DNA of 64,000 nucleotides from Oscheius tipulae. Lineage: Eukaryota > Nematoda > Chromadorea > Rhabditida > Rhabditidae. Location: NCBI GenBank assembly GCA_037178975.1, contig JASJZH010000004.1:11222001-11286000 (forward strand). The letters run 5' to 3'. Of this stretch, positions 55,159 through 64,000 are shown piece by piece. The translations under genes were made by a program, and so were the position numbers. Each line of letters opens with the position of its first letter. The stretch's first letter is position 1. A model generated the notes under the pieces. It saw only the letters and a list, made by a program, of their open reading frames with translations. It was not told the origin of the DNA and did no database searches.

Positions 55159-55263
55159 TCTGAGGCGCACTCTTTGTCTATGGAGCGTTCATTCGATAGA
55201 TTTCACATAAATTGGACTGGAATAAAGGAATGAGACTTGAGTATCACGAGAATCGGCTTTAGG

Positions 55264-55451
55264 CTAGTGATCCAAACCAAGGAGACTGTCCCGCCTGTCA
55301 CCGTCGACCTGAAAACTAGATCTAAACTCATAAACAAAGTTCTGTGCAAAGAGTGAGAGAGATATAGGGAGAGATAGAGACAGAGTCTGCCTACCGTCTT
55401 ATATTCTTTTTCACTTTTACTGGGATCTAGTTTCACGTCGTCGACATCCTG
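55264..55451 (-). CDS. Candidate small hydrophilic protein, start unresolved
   Basis: Two exon-like segments, DVDDVKLDPSKSEKEYKT and after an intron VDGDRRDSLLGLDH with a stop, use acceptor TTTTCAG. A TATAAAA on minus at about 55479-55485 lies just upstream of the acceptor-like CTTTCAG. No in-frame ATG was found, so a start exon is missing or trans-splicing delivers another frame. Composition fits the small hydrophilic genes of this cluster. Confidence 0.3.
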
Positions 55452-55494
55452 AAAGTTCCGTATAGCTGAGCTTTTATAGCCCCACACACCCCAG

Positions 55495-55662
55495 ATCTAG
55501 GAAAAACTGGTTGAGCGAGATTGGGAGGGGCTGTACTTTCCTCCAAATTTGACGTTTCCGAAGAAATGGGTGCCTAAAGAGAGCCTGCTTTACGAGAAAC
55601 GAAAATGATACTTCTGTATCCTTGTAAACTTCGCAGAGGAGGGTGTCAGGCTGGTCAGACAT
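55495..55662 (-). pseudogene. Decayed fragment of the malic enzyme gene
   Basis: SDQPDTLLCEVYKDTEVSFS parallels TDQSECTAEEAYKNTEVGLS of the malic enzyme at 59.4 kb. The next segment, in a shifted frame, reads PF..VKFGGKYSPSQ against PFDDVEMNGKMLKPGQ. The intron position after KDTE is conserved. Nothing upstream or downstream continues the enzyme, so this is a partial duplicate that has decayed. Confidence 0.55.
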
Positions 55663-55892
55663 ATTTTTGGTGGGAGAGTGAGAAAAATAGGTTGGGCGAA
55701 CGATTGTTTACGAGAGGAGGGAAGGCGCCCTTTAGAGCCCGTGACGTGGTTAGACTTTGGATAAGTTCTATGAAAATATTTATTTACACAAAACACAATA
55801 TTACAAGAGTTTAGGCATCGAGTCCGAGCATAAGGTCCTTGTTTTCCTGGTGCTCTTCTTCCTGAAACTGTTTGTGTGATAGCCTGAACAGT

Positions 55893-56467
55893 TCAAGCCT
55901 TTCTGGAGTCGATGTGTATGCCGCTCCGCTGATCTTCTACACTGATATGAGTACCGTGAGCCTTCTGAAATCTACAAATGGCACTCGTGTTTCAATTCCT
56001 GTCTCTTGCTCTCGGCTTTTTTAAGCTAAACACAGATCAGCTTTGTGATCAGCGAACTCAAAAGCCCTAACAAGTGTAAAAAACAAAGTCCTGATTACAG
56101 CGGGGATCGAACCAGCAATCCTAGGTGATGTTCGAGCTCCAGACAAGAGTGCTATCCACTACGCCATCATAACCGGCGCACCAGTACTGTCTCAGAAGTT
56201 TTTGACATGCGTGGTCGAATGCTTAGCGCACTTGTCCAGCAATTCGGGTTCGATTCCTCTAGAAACAAATATTTTTCCGGTTCCTGTTTCTGTCTATATG
56301 TCCACTCACCGCTTCTCCAAGTGGACTCTTCCCAAACTTCTCAGGCTGCCAGGTTCCTGAAGGGATCTGCTCCTAAAGAACGTATTCTTCCGGTAACGGG
56401 TGCTTCTTACTCCGCGTTCCTGTTGAGCTTCGTCAAGATAATTGTACTGTCCAGATCTGCTAGACAT
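55893..56467 (-). CDS. Small basic/hydrophilic protein, two exons
   Basis: Exon 1 starts MSSRSGQYNYLDEAQQERGV and ends RSLGRVHLEKR at a GTGAGT donor. The intron contains a family 2 tRNA-like element. The acceptor CATATCAG gives VEDQRSGIHIDSRKA and a stop, in phase. An alternative reading downstream (LELFRLSHKQFQEEEHQENK to GLDA, stop at 55811) is also protein-like but out of phase with this donor. A CAACATGTTG palindrome lies 48 bp before the ATG. No family recognised. Confidence 0.45.
56022..56275 (+). repeat. Divergent tRNA-like element, family 2 (copy l)
   Basis: It starts AAGCTAAACACAGATCAGCT with GTGATCAGCGAAC. Minus module (GGGGATCGAACCAGCAATCC), spacer CCGGCGCACCAGTACTG, + module (GGTCGAATGCTTAGCGCACT, GGGTTCGATTCC). 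It lies in the intron of the small gene at 56467. Confidence 0.75.
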
Positions 56468-56514
56468 GTCGGTTAGCTGTGGCGGGAGTCTTTCGAAAGA
56501 CAAGCAGATTGCAT

Positions 56515-56524
56515 CAACATGTTG
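56515..56524. promoter_or_regulatory. CAACATGTTG palindrome
   Basis: 48 bp upstream of the minus-strand ATG at 56467, within ATCAACATGTTGACT. Confidence 0.45.
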
Positions 56525-56637
56525 ACTACAAGTACCACGTGACTAGAAGACCTCTTTCCCGCGATCGAAAGACCAAGAGATGCATGTTTATTAGACACAA
56601 AGCTTTCGGAGAGATGTATTATGTACAGAGTATCAGT

Positions 56638-57062
56638 TTAGAACTCGTGGAGAGGATGGCTCTGGTCGAGGTTGCGCTCAATCTGATGGCCGACACGGCT
56701 GGTCTCGTTGGAGATGTGTTCTCCCTCGCGGTCGAGCTGTCCCTCAACGCGGTGAGCAGCACGCTCGGTCTTTCCAACCAGATGCTTGGCTCCCTGGGCA
56801 ATCTCGTGGCCGACTTCCTTGACCTTGTCGGCTCCCTTCTCAAGAATGTTGCGGTTCTGAAAGCTTGGAAGTTTAACGAGTTCGATAAATGCTCTCCAGG
56901 AGCTTTCAAAAGTTTGGCAAGTCAGTTTTACAGTACATAGCTATGAAATTAAACCTATTTCCTCCATACTGTCAAAAACTTCAAAGAGATGCTTGGCAAG
57001 AATGGATTTTTCGCCAGGAATCATGAGACATAACTGGGAAAAAGTAAACTCACATCGTTCAT
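56638..57062 (-). CDS. LEA-like hydrophilic protein 1
   Basis: Exon 1 is nine bases (MND), then a 197-nt intron, then exon 2 (56856-56638), giving 75 residues. The sequence NRNILEKGADKVKEVGHEIA, QGAKHLVGKTERAAHRVEGQ, then LDREGEHISNETSRVGHQIE and HPLHEF has alternating charge and no hydrophobic core. Its first 25 residues match the genes at 57986 and 58409 closely, so they form a family. Minus-strand AATAAA at 56587-56592; TATAAATA on minus at 57113-57120. The role is unknown, and the composition is that of stress-protective disordered proteins. Confidence 0.7.
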
Positions 57063-57112
57063 GTTTAGTTGTAGTCGAATGTGTGGACTGAAAATAGAGG
57101 CTCGCGCTGGCC

Positions 57113-57120
57113 TATTTATA
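57113..57120 (-). promoter_or_regulatory. TATA box of LEA-like gene 1
   Basis: TATAAATA on minus, 51 nt upstream of its ATG, inside a divergent promoter shared with the gene at 57286. Confidence 0.6.
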
Positions 57121-57145
57121 CGCCGAGGGAAGGACAGACTTGCGC

Positions 57146-57155
57146 AAACATGTTG
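57146..57155. promoter_or_regulatory. AAACATGTTG site and GTAAACA in a divergent promoter
   Basis: A nine-of-ten match to the CAACATGTTG palindrome. 61 bp further on, TGTTTAC (GTAAACA on minus) occurs at 57216-57222. Both lie between the divergent starts at 57062 and 57286. Confidence 0.4.
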
Positions 57156-57285
57156 TTTTCACGTGCTGAAAGAGGGCTTTCCCAACCTCTAAAGAGAGTC
57201 CAGACGTCTGCTGTTTGTTTACGACAACACTGCGACCCTATATCAGAAGGTTCTCAATTCGAAAAGAACCATATAACGACTAAAA

Positions 57286-57748
57286 ATGACTGACAAGGCT
57301 GGCGACTACACTATCTTGGACGAGATTCAGGAGGAGGAAGTTGTGAGTCAAGCAGATTACTCTAACGAAAGAGAGTTTCAGCAACAGATACCTTCGGAAA
57401 AGTACGGAGATACTGATCAGAATGTGAAGAGACGATGTGACCAGGTTGGTAAGAAAGAAAGTTAGAGAGACAAAGAGACAGGGACAGAGAAACAGAGAGA
57501 CAGAAGGAGAGAAGGACAGAGGGGCAGAGGCATATACAGTGTTTAATTTACAGGGCTGTAATCCCTGTGACTCTGGAATCTGTCACGGGTGCCAGAGTTG
57601 TCCGGAGCATACCCAGAAGAGATATGACAACTCGACCGTCGACTACAACAGTGACAGAACTTCTGGTCAACGTTCCGGTGGTGGGTCCAGTGCCTGGACT
57701 ATTCCTGCCCAAGAAGTCGAGGGTCGACTTCCTAGACAGCCATATTAA
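57286..57748 (+). CDS. Small hydrophilic protein with Cys cluster
   Basis: Three exons (57286-57342, 57382-57444, 57554-57748) encode 104 residues: MTDKAGDYTILDEIQEEEV, QQIPSEKYGDTDQNVKRRCD, then a CNPCDSGICHGCQSC cluster, a Ser/Thr/Gly-rich stretch and EVEGRLPRQPY. Intron 2 contains a GAGACAAAGAGACAGGGACA tract. The CxxC spacing could bind metal, but no known zinc-finger type fits. It is divergent from LEA-like gene 1 and shares its promoter region. Confidence 0.6.
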
Positions 57749-57943
57749 ACTACAATACTATTCTGTCCTCATATACCTAGATTCTGCGTGCTAGTAAAAT
57801 CTTTCAATCTACCAATTCTTACTCTCTCTCACTCTCTGTCTCTCCGTCTCTTATCCCTAGCCACAGAGATCACTCCGAATTAGCTCCTTGTTGACTGGTC
57901 GGAGCCCGAAAGCATGTTGATCTCGACTTGTACTTTTAGCGCA

Positions 57944-57950
57944 GTAAACA
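57944..57950 (+). promoter_or_regulatory. GTAAACA (FOXO/DAF-16-type) site
   Basis: 36 bp upstream of the ATG at 57986. A GCATGTTG half-palindrome lies about 30 bp before it. Confidence 0.35.
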
Positions 57951-57985
57951 CATAGGGATGTTTTCAGTCTACCCTCTAAGCAGCC

Positions 57986-58261
57986 ATGAACGATGTGAGT
58001 TAGTCATTTATAGCCATAGAACCCACTGTCTAGAATAGAACCCTTCTTCAAAAAGGTGTTGACAAGGTCGTGGAGCTCGGACAGCAAATCACCGAAGGAG
58101 CCCAAGAAATGTTGAACAAGGACAATGTGCCCGAGTCCGATCTTCACGAGGGATCGTTGGATTACGAGACGGCTGAAATTGTCAACGAGGCGAGAAGACC
58201 TGGCGCCAAAAGAGAACTCGAGGCTGATAAGTTGGACGAGGATCATCCGCAATACTTTTGA
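57986..58261 (+). CDS. LEA-like hydrophilic protein 3
   Basis: The nine-base first exon encodes MND. Acceptor GTCTAG opens exon 2 (58034-58261), and the protein is 78 residues: NRTLLQKGVDKVVELGQQIT, EGAQEMLNKDNVPESDLHEG, then KRELEADKLDEDHPQYF. That acceptor was chosen because it restores the shared NRxLLxxGxxKV start of the family. The C-terminal DHPQYF is shared with the gene at 58409. It is a tandem paralogue on the same strand, about 150 bp from the next start. Confidence 0.65.
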
Positions 58262-58408
58262 TTGTTTTTCGAAATTTGAAATTAAATCTTCTGACAAGAA
58301 TGTGCACTTTCGATCCCCCCTAAAGCCTTGTTTTCGAGAGCCTCAAAAGAGACCACAGGACATAAACACGCCATAAATAGCCGAGAGAGTTCTCATTCCG
58401 CAGCTGAC

Positions 58409-58697
58409 ATGAGCGACGTGAGTTTCTTTCCATTTCTTGTTCCTATTCCCACTTCCAACGTAAATTTGCATGTTTCAGAACAGAAACCTTCTTGAAATGG
58501 GCGTCGAAAAGGTCAAGGAAGTCGGTCATGAGATCAAGGAAGGAGCCAAGAAGTTGGCTCACAAGGCAGATGACAACAAAGAGCTTGGTGGCAGTCGCTT
58601 TGAGAGTCGACTGGACAGTGACGGAGAAAGAGTAGCCAGTGGAGACACCATCATTGATGCTAACAAGTTGGATGGAGGTCATCCTCAGTATTTCTAA
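58409..58697 (+). CDS. LEA-like hydrophilic protein 2
   Basis: First exon MSD (58409-58417), second 58479-58697, 75 residues: NRNLLEMGVEKVKEVGHEIK, EGAKKLAHKADDNKELGGSR, then DANKLDGGHPQYF. CATAAATA lies about 30-37 nt upstream and AATAAA at 58721-58726. The KVKEVGHEIKEGAKKL helix matches the gene at 56638, and the GHPQYF end matches 57986. Strongly charged, no hydrophobic core. Confidence 0.7.
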
Positions 58698-58817
58698 TTG
58701 CTGTTTGTGAAATCTTTTGTAATAAAATCTTCTTGTCTCTCTGTTTCTCGATCTCTCTATTTCTCTGCCTCTCCGAGTAACATTCGTTCATGCGTTTTAT
58801 TTCGTTTCACAACTCGT

Positions 58818-61200
<2,383 letters not shown>

Positions 61201-61498
61201 GAATTATTCAGAAAAGAACAAAGCAGAGAAGCAGAGAGGGAGAGAGAGAGAGAGAGACAGTGAGAAATGTTCAGAGGATCAGGCAGAAAAAAGCCATCTA
61301 CTTAAAGTCGCAAGACTTACCCTTTTCTTAGCATATCAGCAAGCCAACTTCTCATTCAAAAGCAGACTGAATCGATTCGGAAGAAAACAGATGGTTAGTC
61401 TCCGCTGTGTGCTATAGAGGACATGCTGTTGTTGTTTTTTACGGACTCAGAGAGACTGCCGCGTTCGAAAACATTGTTCTTTAGCTCTTCTGCGTTGA

Positions 61499-61508
61499 CA
61501 ACATGTTG
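61499..61508. promoter_or_regulatory. CAACATGTTG palindrome in a divergent promoter
   Basis: Between malic enzyme (start 61200, minus) and the small gene at 61735 (+), in the context GTTGACAACATGTTGAT. Confidence 0.45.
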
Positions 61509-61675
61509 ATTCCTGTAATATGATGAACAGTCTGTCTGTGCTTATTTCGAAACTATTGTCTTTGGGAGTTCCTGTTTTCTAAAAAACGTTCTCCTTATTG
61601 TCAATAAGCAGTCCCTCTGGCCAAAGTGCACTCACATGTCTGCTGTTTTCGTCAACACCAGTCGGTCACAAGCCC

Positions 61676-61683
61676 TATAAATA
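61676..61683 (+). promoter_or_regulatory. TATA box (TATAAATA)
   Basis: 52 nt upstream of the ATG at 61735, the same spacing as in LEA-like gene 1. Confidence 0.6.
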
Positions 61684-61734
61684 GGAAGGACATTCCCGGC
61701 TGATCCAAGACTCTAGTTCTGAGCACAATCAACA

Positions 61735-62111
61735 ATGGCTGAAAAGGATTCTGATACTGTGAGCTTCCTTTTCTTGCCTCTTTGACTTGAAGTTATAGCG
61801 CGGTTTCATTGGAAAGACTGCCGATGCTGTCAAGGAAACTTTTCATATGTGAGTTTACATAAATTTACTGTCGAAACACAGGTTATAGCATCACCGGAAA
61901 GACTCCCGACCCCAGAGAGGAGGAGGAGCGCCGCGATATTCCCGTGGACATCTCTGAGAAGAGGGTGAGTTAGAATAACAATTCATTTCGGTTCGGTCAT
62001 TTTTGTCGCAGATTCTAACCAAAAAGTGAAATCTTACAGGTGACCGACTTCATGTACAATGACGAAGGTGACACACCATCTTCGGCAGCCATCAAAAATG
62101 CCATTTTGTAA
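61735..62111 (+). CDS. Small hydrophilic four-exon protein
   Basis: Exons 61735-61758, 61799-61848, 61889-61964 and 62040-62111 encode 73 residues: MAEKDSDTRGFIGKTADAVK, ETF, then ITGKTPDPREEEERRDIPVD, ISEKRVTDFMYNDEGDTPSS and ends NAIL. GKTADAVKETF is an amphipathic LEA-like turn, similar in style to AKNVVHDAAETVKEK of the gene at 62548. AATAAA at 62134-62139. Four exons for 73 residues is extreme fragmentation. No family recognised. Confidence 0.6.
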
Positions 62112-62228
62112 ATAGATTAATACCGGTTACCGCAATAAACTTATTTTTTTCCAAGCTTTGTTTCTCTCTCTCTTTGTCTGTTTCTCGGTCTCTCTGTCTC
62201 TCTATGTCACTTTGTCTCTCATTCCCTC

Positions 62229-62405
62229 TACTTTTGAAGCTGGATGGAGGTCAGGTTCGTGATCAGCGATCTCAAAAACGCACCCGTACCGTCTCGGAAA
62301 ACTTTCCGCATGTGTTTTCGAGTGGCTAACGCGTTTGTCTGATGATCAAAAGGCCCAGGGTTCGTTCCCCGCCAAATACAAATATTTTTTCGGCTTGTGT
62401 GTCTC
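62229..62405 (+). repeat. Divergent tRNA-like element, family 2 (copy m), left module deleted
   Basis: GAAGCTGGATGGAGGTCAGG and GTGATCAGCGATCTCAAAAA join directly to CGCACCCGTACCGTCTCGG and the + module (TCGAGTGGCTAACGCGTTTG, AGGGTTCGTTCCCCGCC). The minus module is absent, which parallels copy d of family 1. TCTCTGTC tracts flank it. Confidence 0.65.
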
Positions 62406-62547
62406 TGTCTCTCTGGGCATCTTTTATATATTTGTCTCAAAAAGGGCCAAAAGATCAGAAGGGGGCCGGCTCAGACAACACAGAGTAGTAAACAAGTCCG
62501 AACAATTCAAATAGTCGGCTCTCCCTGGATCCGCAACGTCTCCAGCA

Positions 62548-62832
62548 ATGTCCGATAACGATCAGGTAACTTTTTCGCCCAAATTTTTTAAAATTTTCCG
62601 TTAAGAGAAGCATGTTAGATAAGGCTAAGAATGTGGTTCACGATGCGGCTGAAACTGTGAAGGAAAAGTAAGCTAAGTTGTCTGTTTCTTAGCCAATCGT
62701 ATTTCAAGATTTGTGGGGGATCGCCTAAATGATCAAGTCCAAGAAGATCACAGCCCAGCTCCAATGGACTTCAACGATGGAGGAGTGGAATACACGGATT
62801 CGAAGGGAGAAAAAATGATACGTTTGCCGTGA
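62548..62832 (+). CDS. Small hydrophilic three-exon protein
   Basis: Exons 62548-62565, 62606-62667 and 62709-62832 encode 67 residues: MSDNDQ, RSMLDKAKNVVHDAAETVKE, K, FVGDRLNDQVQEDHSPAPMD, FNDGGVEYTDSKGEKMIRLP. The N-terminal helix DKAKNVVHDAAETVKEK is LEA-like; the rest is acidic and probably disordered. The MSD start and tiny first exon match the LEA-like genes. Function unknown. Confidence 0.6.
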
Positions 62833-62884
62833 TCTGATCAAGATAAAATGGCCAATAGAAACTTTATCTATATGTTGTTACTTT

Positions 62885-64000
62885 TCAACACATTCCCGCT
62901 CTAGCATTGGGCGTCCAGATATATGGCTGCTCGTCTTCAGCCTTCTTCTCGGCCACAGTCTTCCCAGTTCCGTCCTCGTTCGTCTCCTGCTCATCATACT
63001 TTCCGATCGGGTCATCGGATTGGTTTTTGTCGTCCGAATTTTCCTTCTAAAGAATCTGTGATTAAGAATAGAAGACTATGGCTTACATCTTCCAGGTTAT
63101 CATCCTTTTTCCCGTCCTTGTCCTTAGAGTCCTTACTCTCTTCTTTTTGATCTTCTTTCTCAGGTTTGCTCTCGTCCTGAACATAGACTCTTTGCTATCC
63201 AGAGCCAGTTCCTTACCTTTTTGGAATCTTCGCTCTCAGATTTACCTCCATCCTTCTCATTGTCACTCTTGATGACTTCGTTTTTGGAGTTGTCCTTTTC
63301 TCCTTTAGTCTCGTCTTTTCCAGTGTCAGCCTGTTCTTTGTCTTCTTCCTTGTCCGGATTGTCTTCTTCCTGTAAGTACAAGACATCTCATTGTCTGATC
63401 GGTACTTCTAGAGTCTCGACTTGCTACGGTTTCATCCACATCTGACCGTTGAAATCAGCACGGAAAAAAAGAGTTGAAAGAAACGCTTACGTTTCCCGTA
63501 CCCTTCACCGATTTTTTCTTTTCAGAGTCTTTCTCTGAAGCAGAACTGTTGCAACCATGTTCTGCCTTCTTTTCAGCAACTGTCTTTCCAGAACCGTCTT
63601 CGTTCAGTTCCTGCTCGTCATACTTTCCGATGTCAGGGTAGTCGGAAGCTTCTTCTTGAGGTCCGTCCTCTTTCTTCCCAAAGTCTTTCTCTTTTCCAGG
63701 GCCGTCTTGGTCTTCAATTTTGTCGTTCTGCAATCTTTTCTGTCTAGAAAAAATACAATATACCTTCTTTGAAGAGTCTTCCTTCTCATTGCATTCAGTC
63801 GTGTCCTCGTTCTTCTTTTGATCCGATACGTCAGATTTTACAGAATCATTAGACTTGTCGCTCTTCTCTCCTTTACTTTCCTCTTTCTGAAAACGAGTCA
63901 CTTCTTCAATATGTCCTTGCCCATACCTTTCCATCCTCTTTAGACTCACTTTTGTGATCATCGGCCTTTTTGCCTTCTGACTTTGATTCCTAGAAAGTCA
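62885..64000 (-). CDS. Long Lys/Glu/Asp/Ser-rich disordered protein (partial, 5' end outside)
   Basis: The stop is at 62885-62887 and the gene continues past the right edge. Exons separated by short introns are almost wholly charged: KEDQKEESKDSKDKDGKKDD, DETKGEKDNSKNEVIKSDNE, EESKGEKSDKSNDSVKSDVS. A unit is repeated: IGKYDEQELNEDGSGKTVAE with KKAEHG, and near the C-terminus IGKYDEQETNEDGTGKTVAE with KKAEDEQ, followed by PYIWTPNARAGMC. There is no hydrophobic core, so it is probably intrinsically disordered and may be stress-protective. No family name is assigned. It is the largest member of the hydrophilic cluster. Confidence 0.65.

Overview
The window reads as a chromosome piece from a nematode (roundworm). 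Three nematode cuticle collagens, a transthyretin-like (TTL) protein, a two-pore-domain K+ channel, tiny neuropeptide-like secreted genes and many 36-45 nt introns with TTTTCAG/TTTCAG acceptors all point that way. The species cannot be named from sequence alone. There are no rRNA genes, CRISPR arrays or clearly functional free-standing tRNA genes. All gene models below were spliced by eye from donor/acceptor sites and reading phase.

Layout. 1.9-8.7 kb: three cuticle collagens on +, with a 12-cysteine secreted peptide (+) and a spermine/polyamine oxidase (-) between the first and second. 8.8-22.6 kb: minus-strand chromatin and RNA-processing genes: CXXC finger protein CFP1 (COMPASS), a TTL protein, CCAR1 and symplekin. 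23.9-30.1 kb: a RAD54L2/ARIP4-type SNF2 helicase (+). 31.8-35.8 kb: a TWK K+ channel (+). 36.1-38.9 kb: a small mitochondrial LEA-like protein and an unrecognised multi-exon gene, both on minus. 39.1-42.3 kb: an allatostatin-C-like peptide gene with a mariner in its intron, then two tandem paralogous secreted-peptide genes. 42.7-43.4 kb: a dead 7TM chemoreceptor. 44.6-51.6 kb: tandem five-pass (prominin-like) genes, the second a pseudogene broken by a mariner remnant. 51.9-54.6 kb: a small tandem family of unrecognised multi-pass membrane proteins. 54.7-64 kb: a cluster of very small, intron-containing, highly hydrophilic (LEA-like, probably disordered) proteins on both strands surrounding a malic enzyme gene. 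It ends in a long Lys/Glu/Asp/Ser-rich protein that runs off the window.

The most unusual layer is repetitive. At least twelve copies of two families of compact elements carry two divergent tRNA-like modules, head to head, each followed outward by a body; in family 1 the two bodies are clearly homologous, so the element is an inverted dimer. They sit mostly in introns, beside GAGACAGA-type simple repeats that often start at a splice donor or supply the acceptor AG. A second standout is a mariner with both terminal inverted repeats whose centre holds a piece of coding exon from the prominin-like pseudogene about 9.7 kb away. A third is the hydrophilic-protein cluster with a recurrent CAACATGTTG palindrome and GTAAACA (FOXO/DAF-16-type) sites in its upstream regions.
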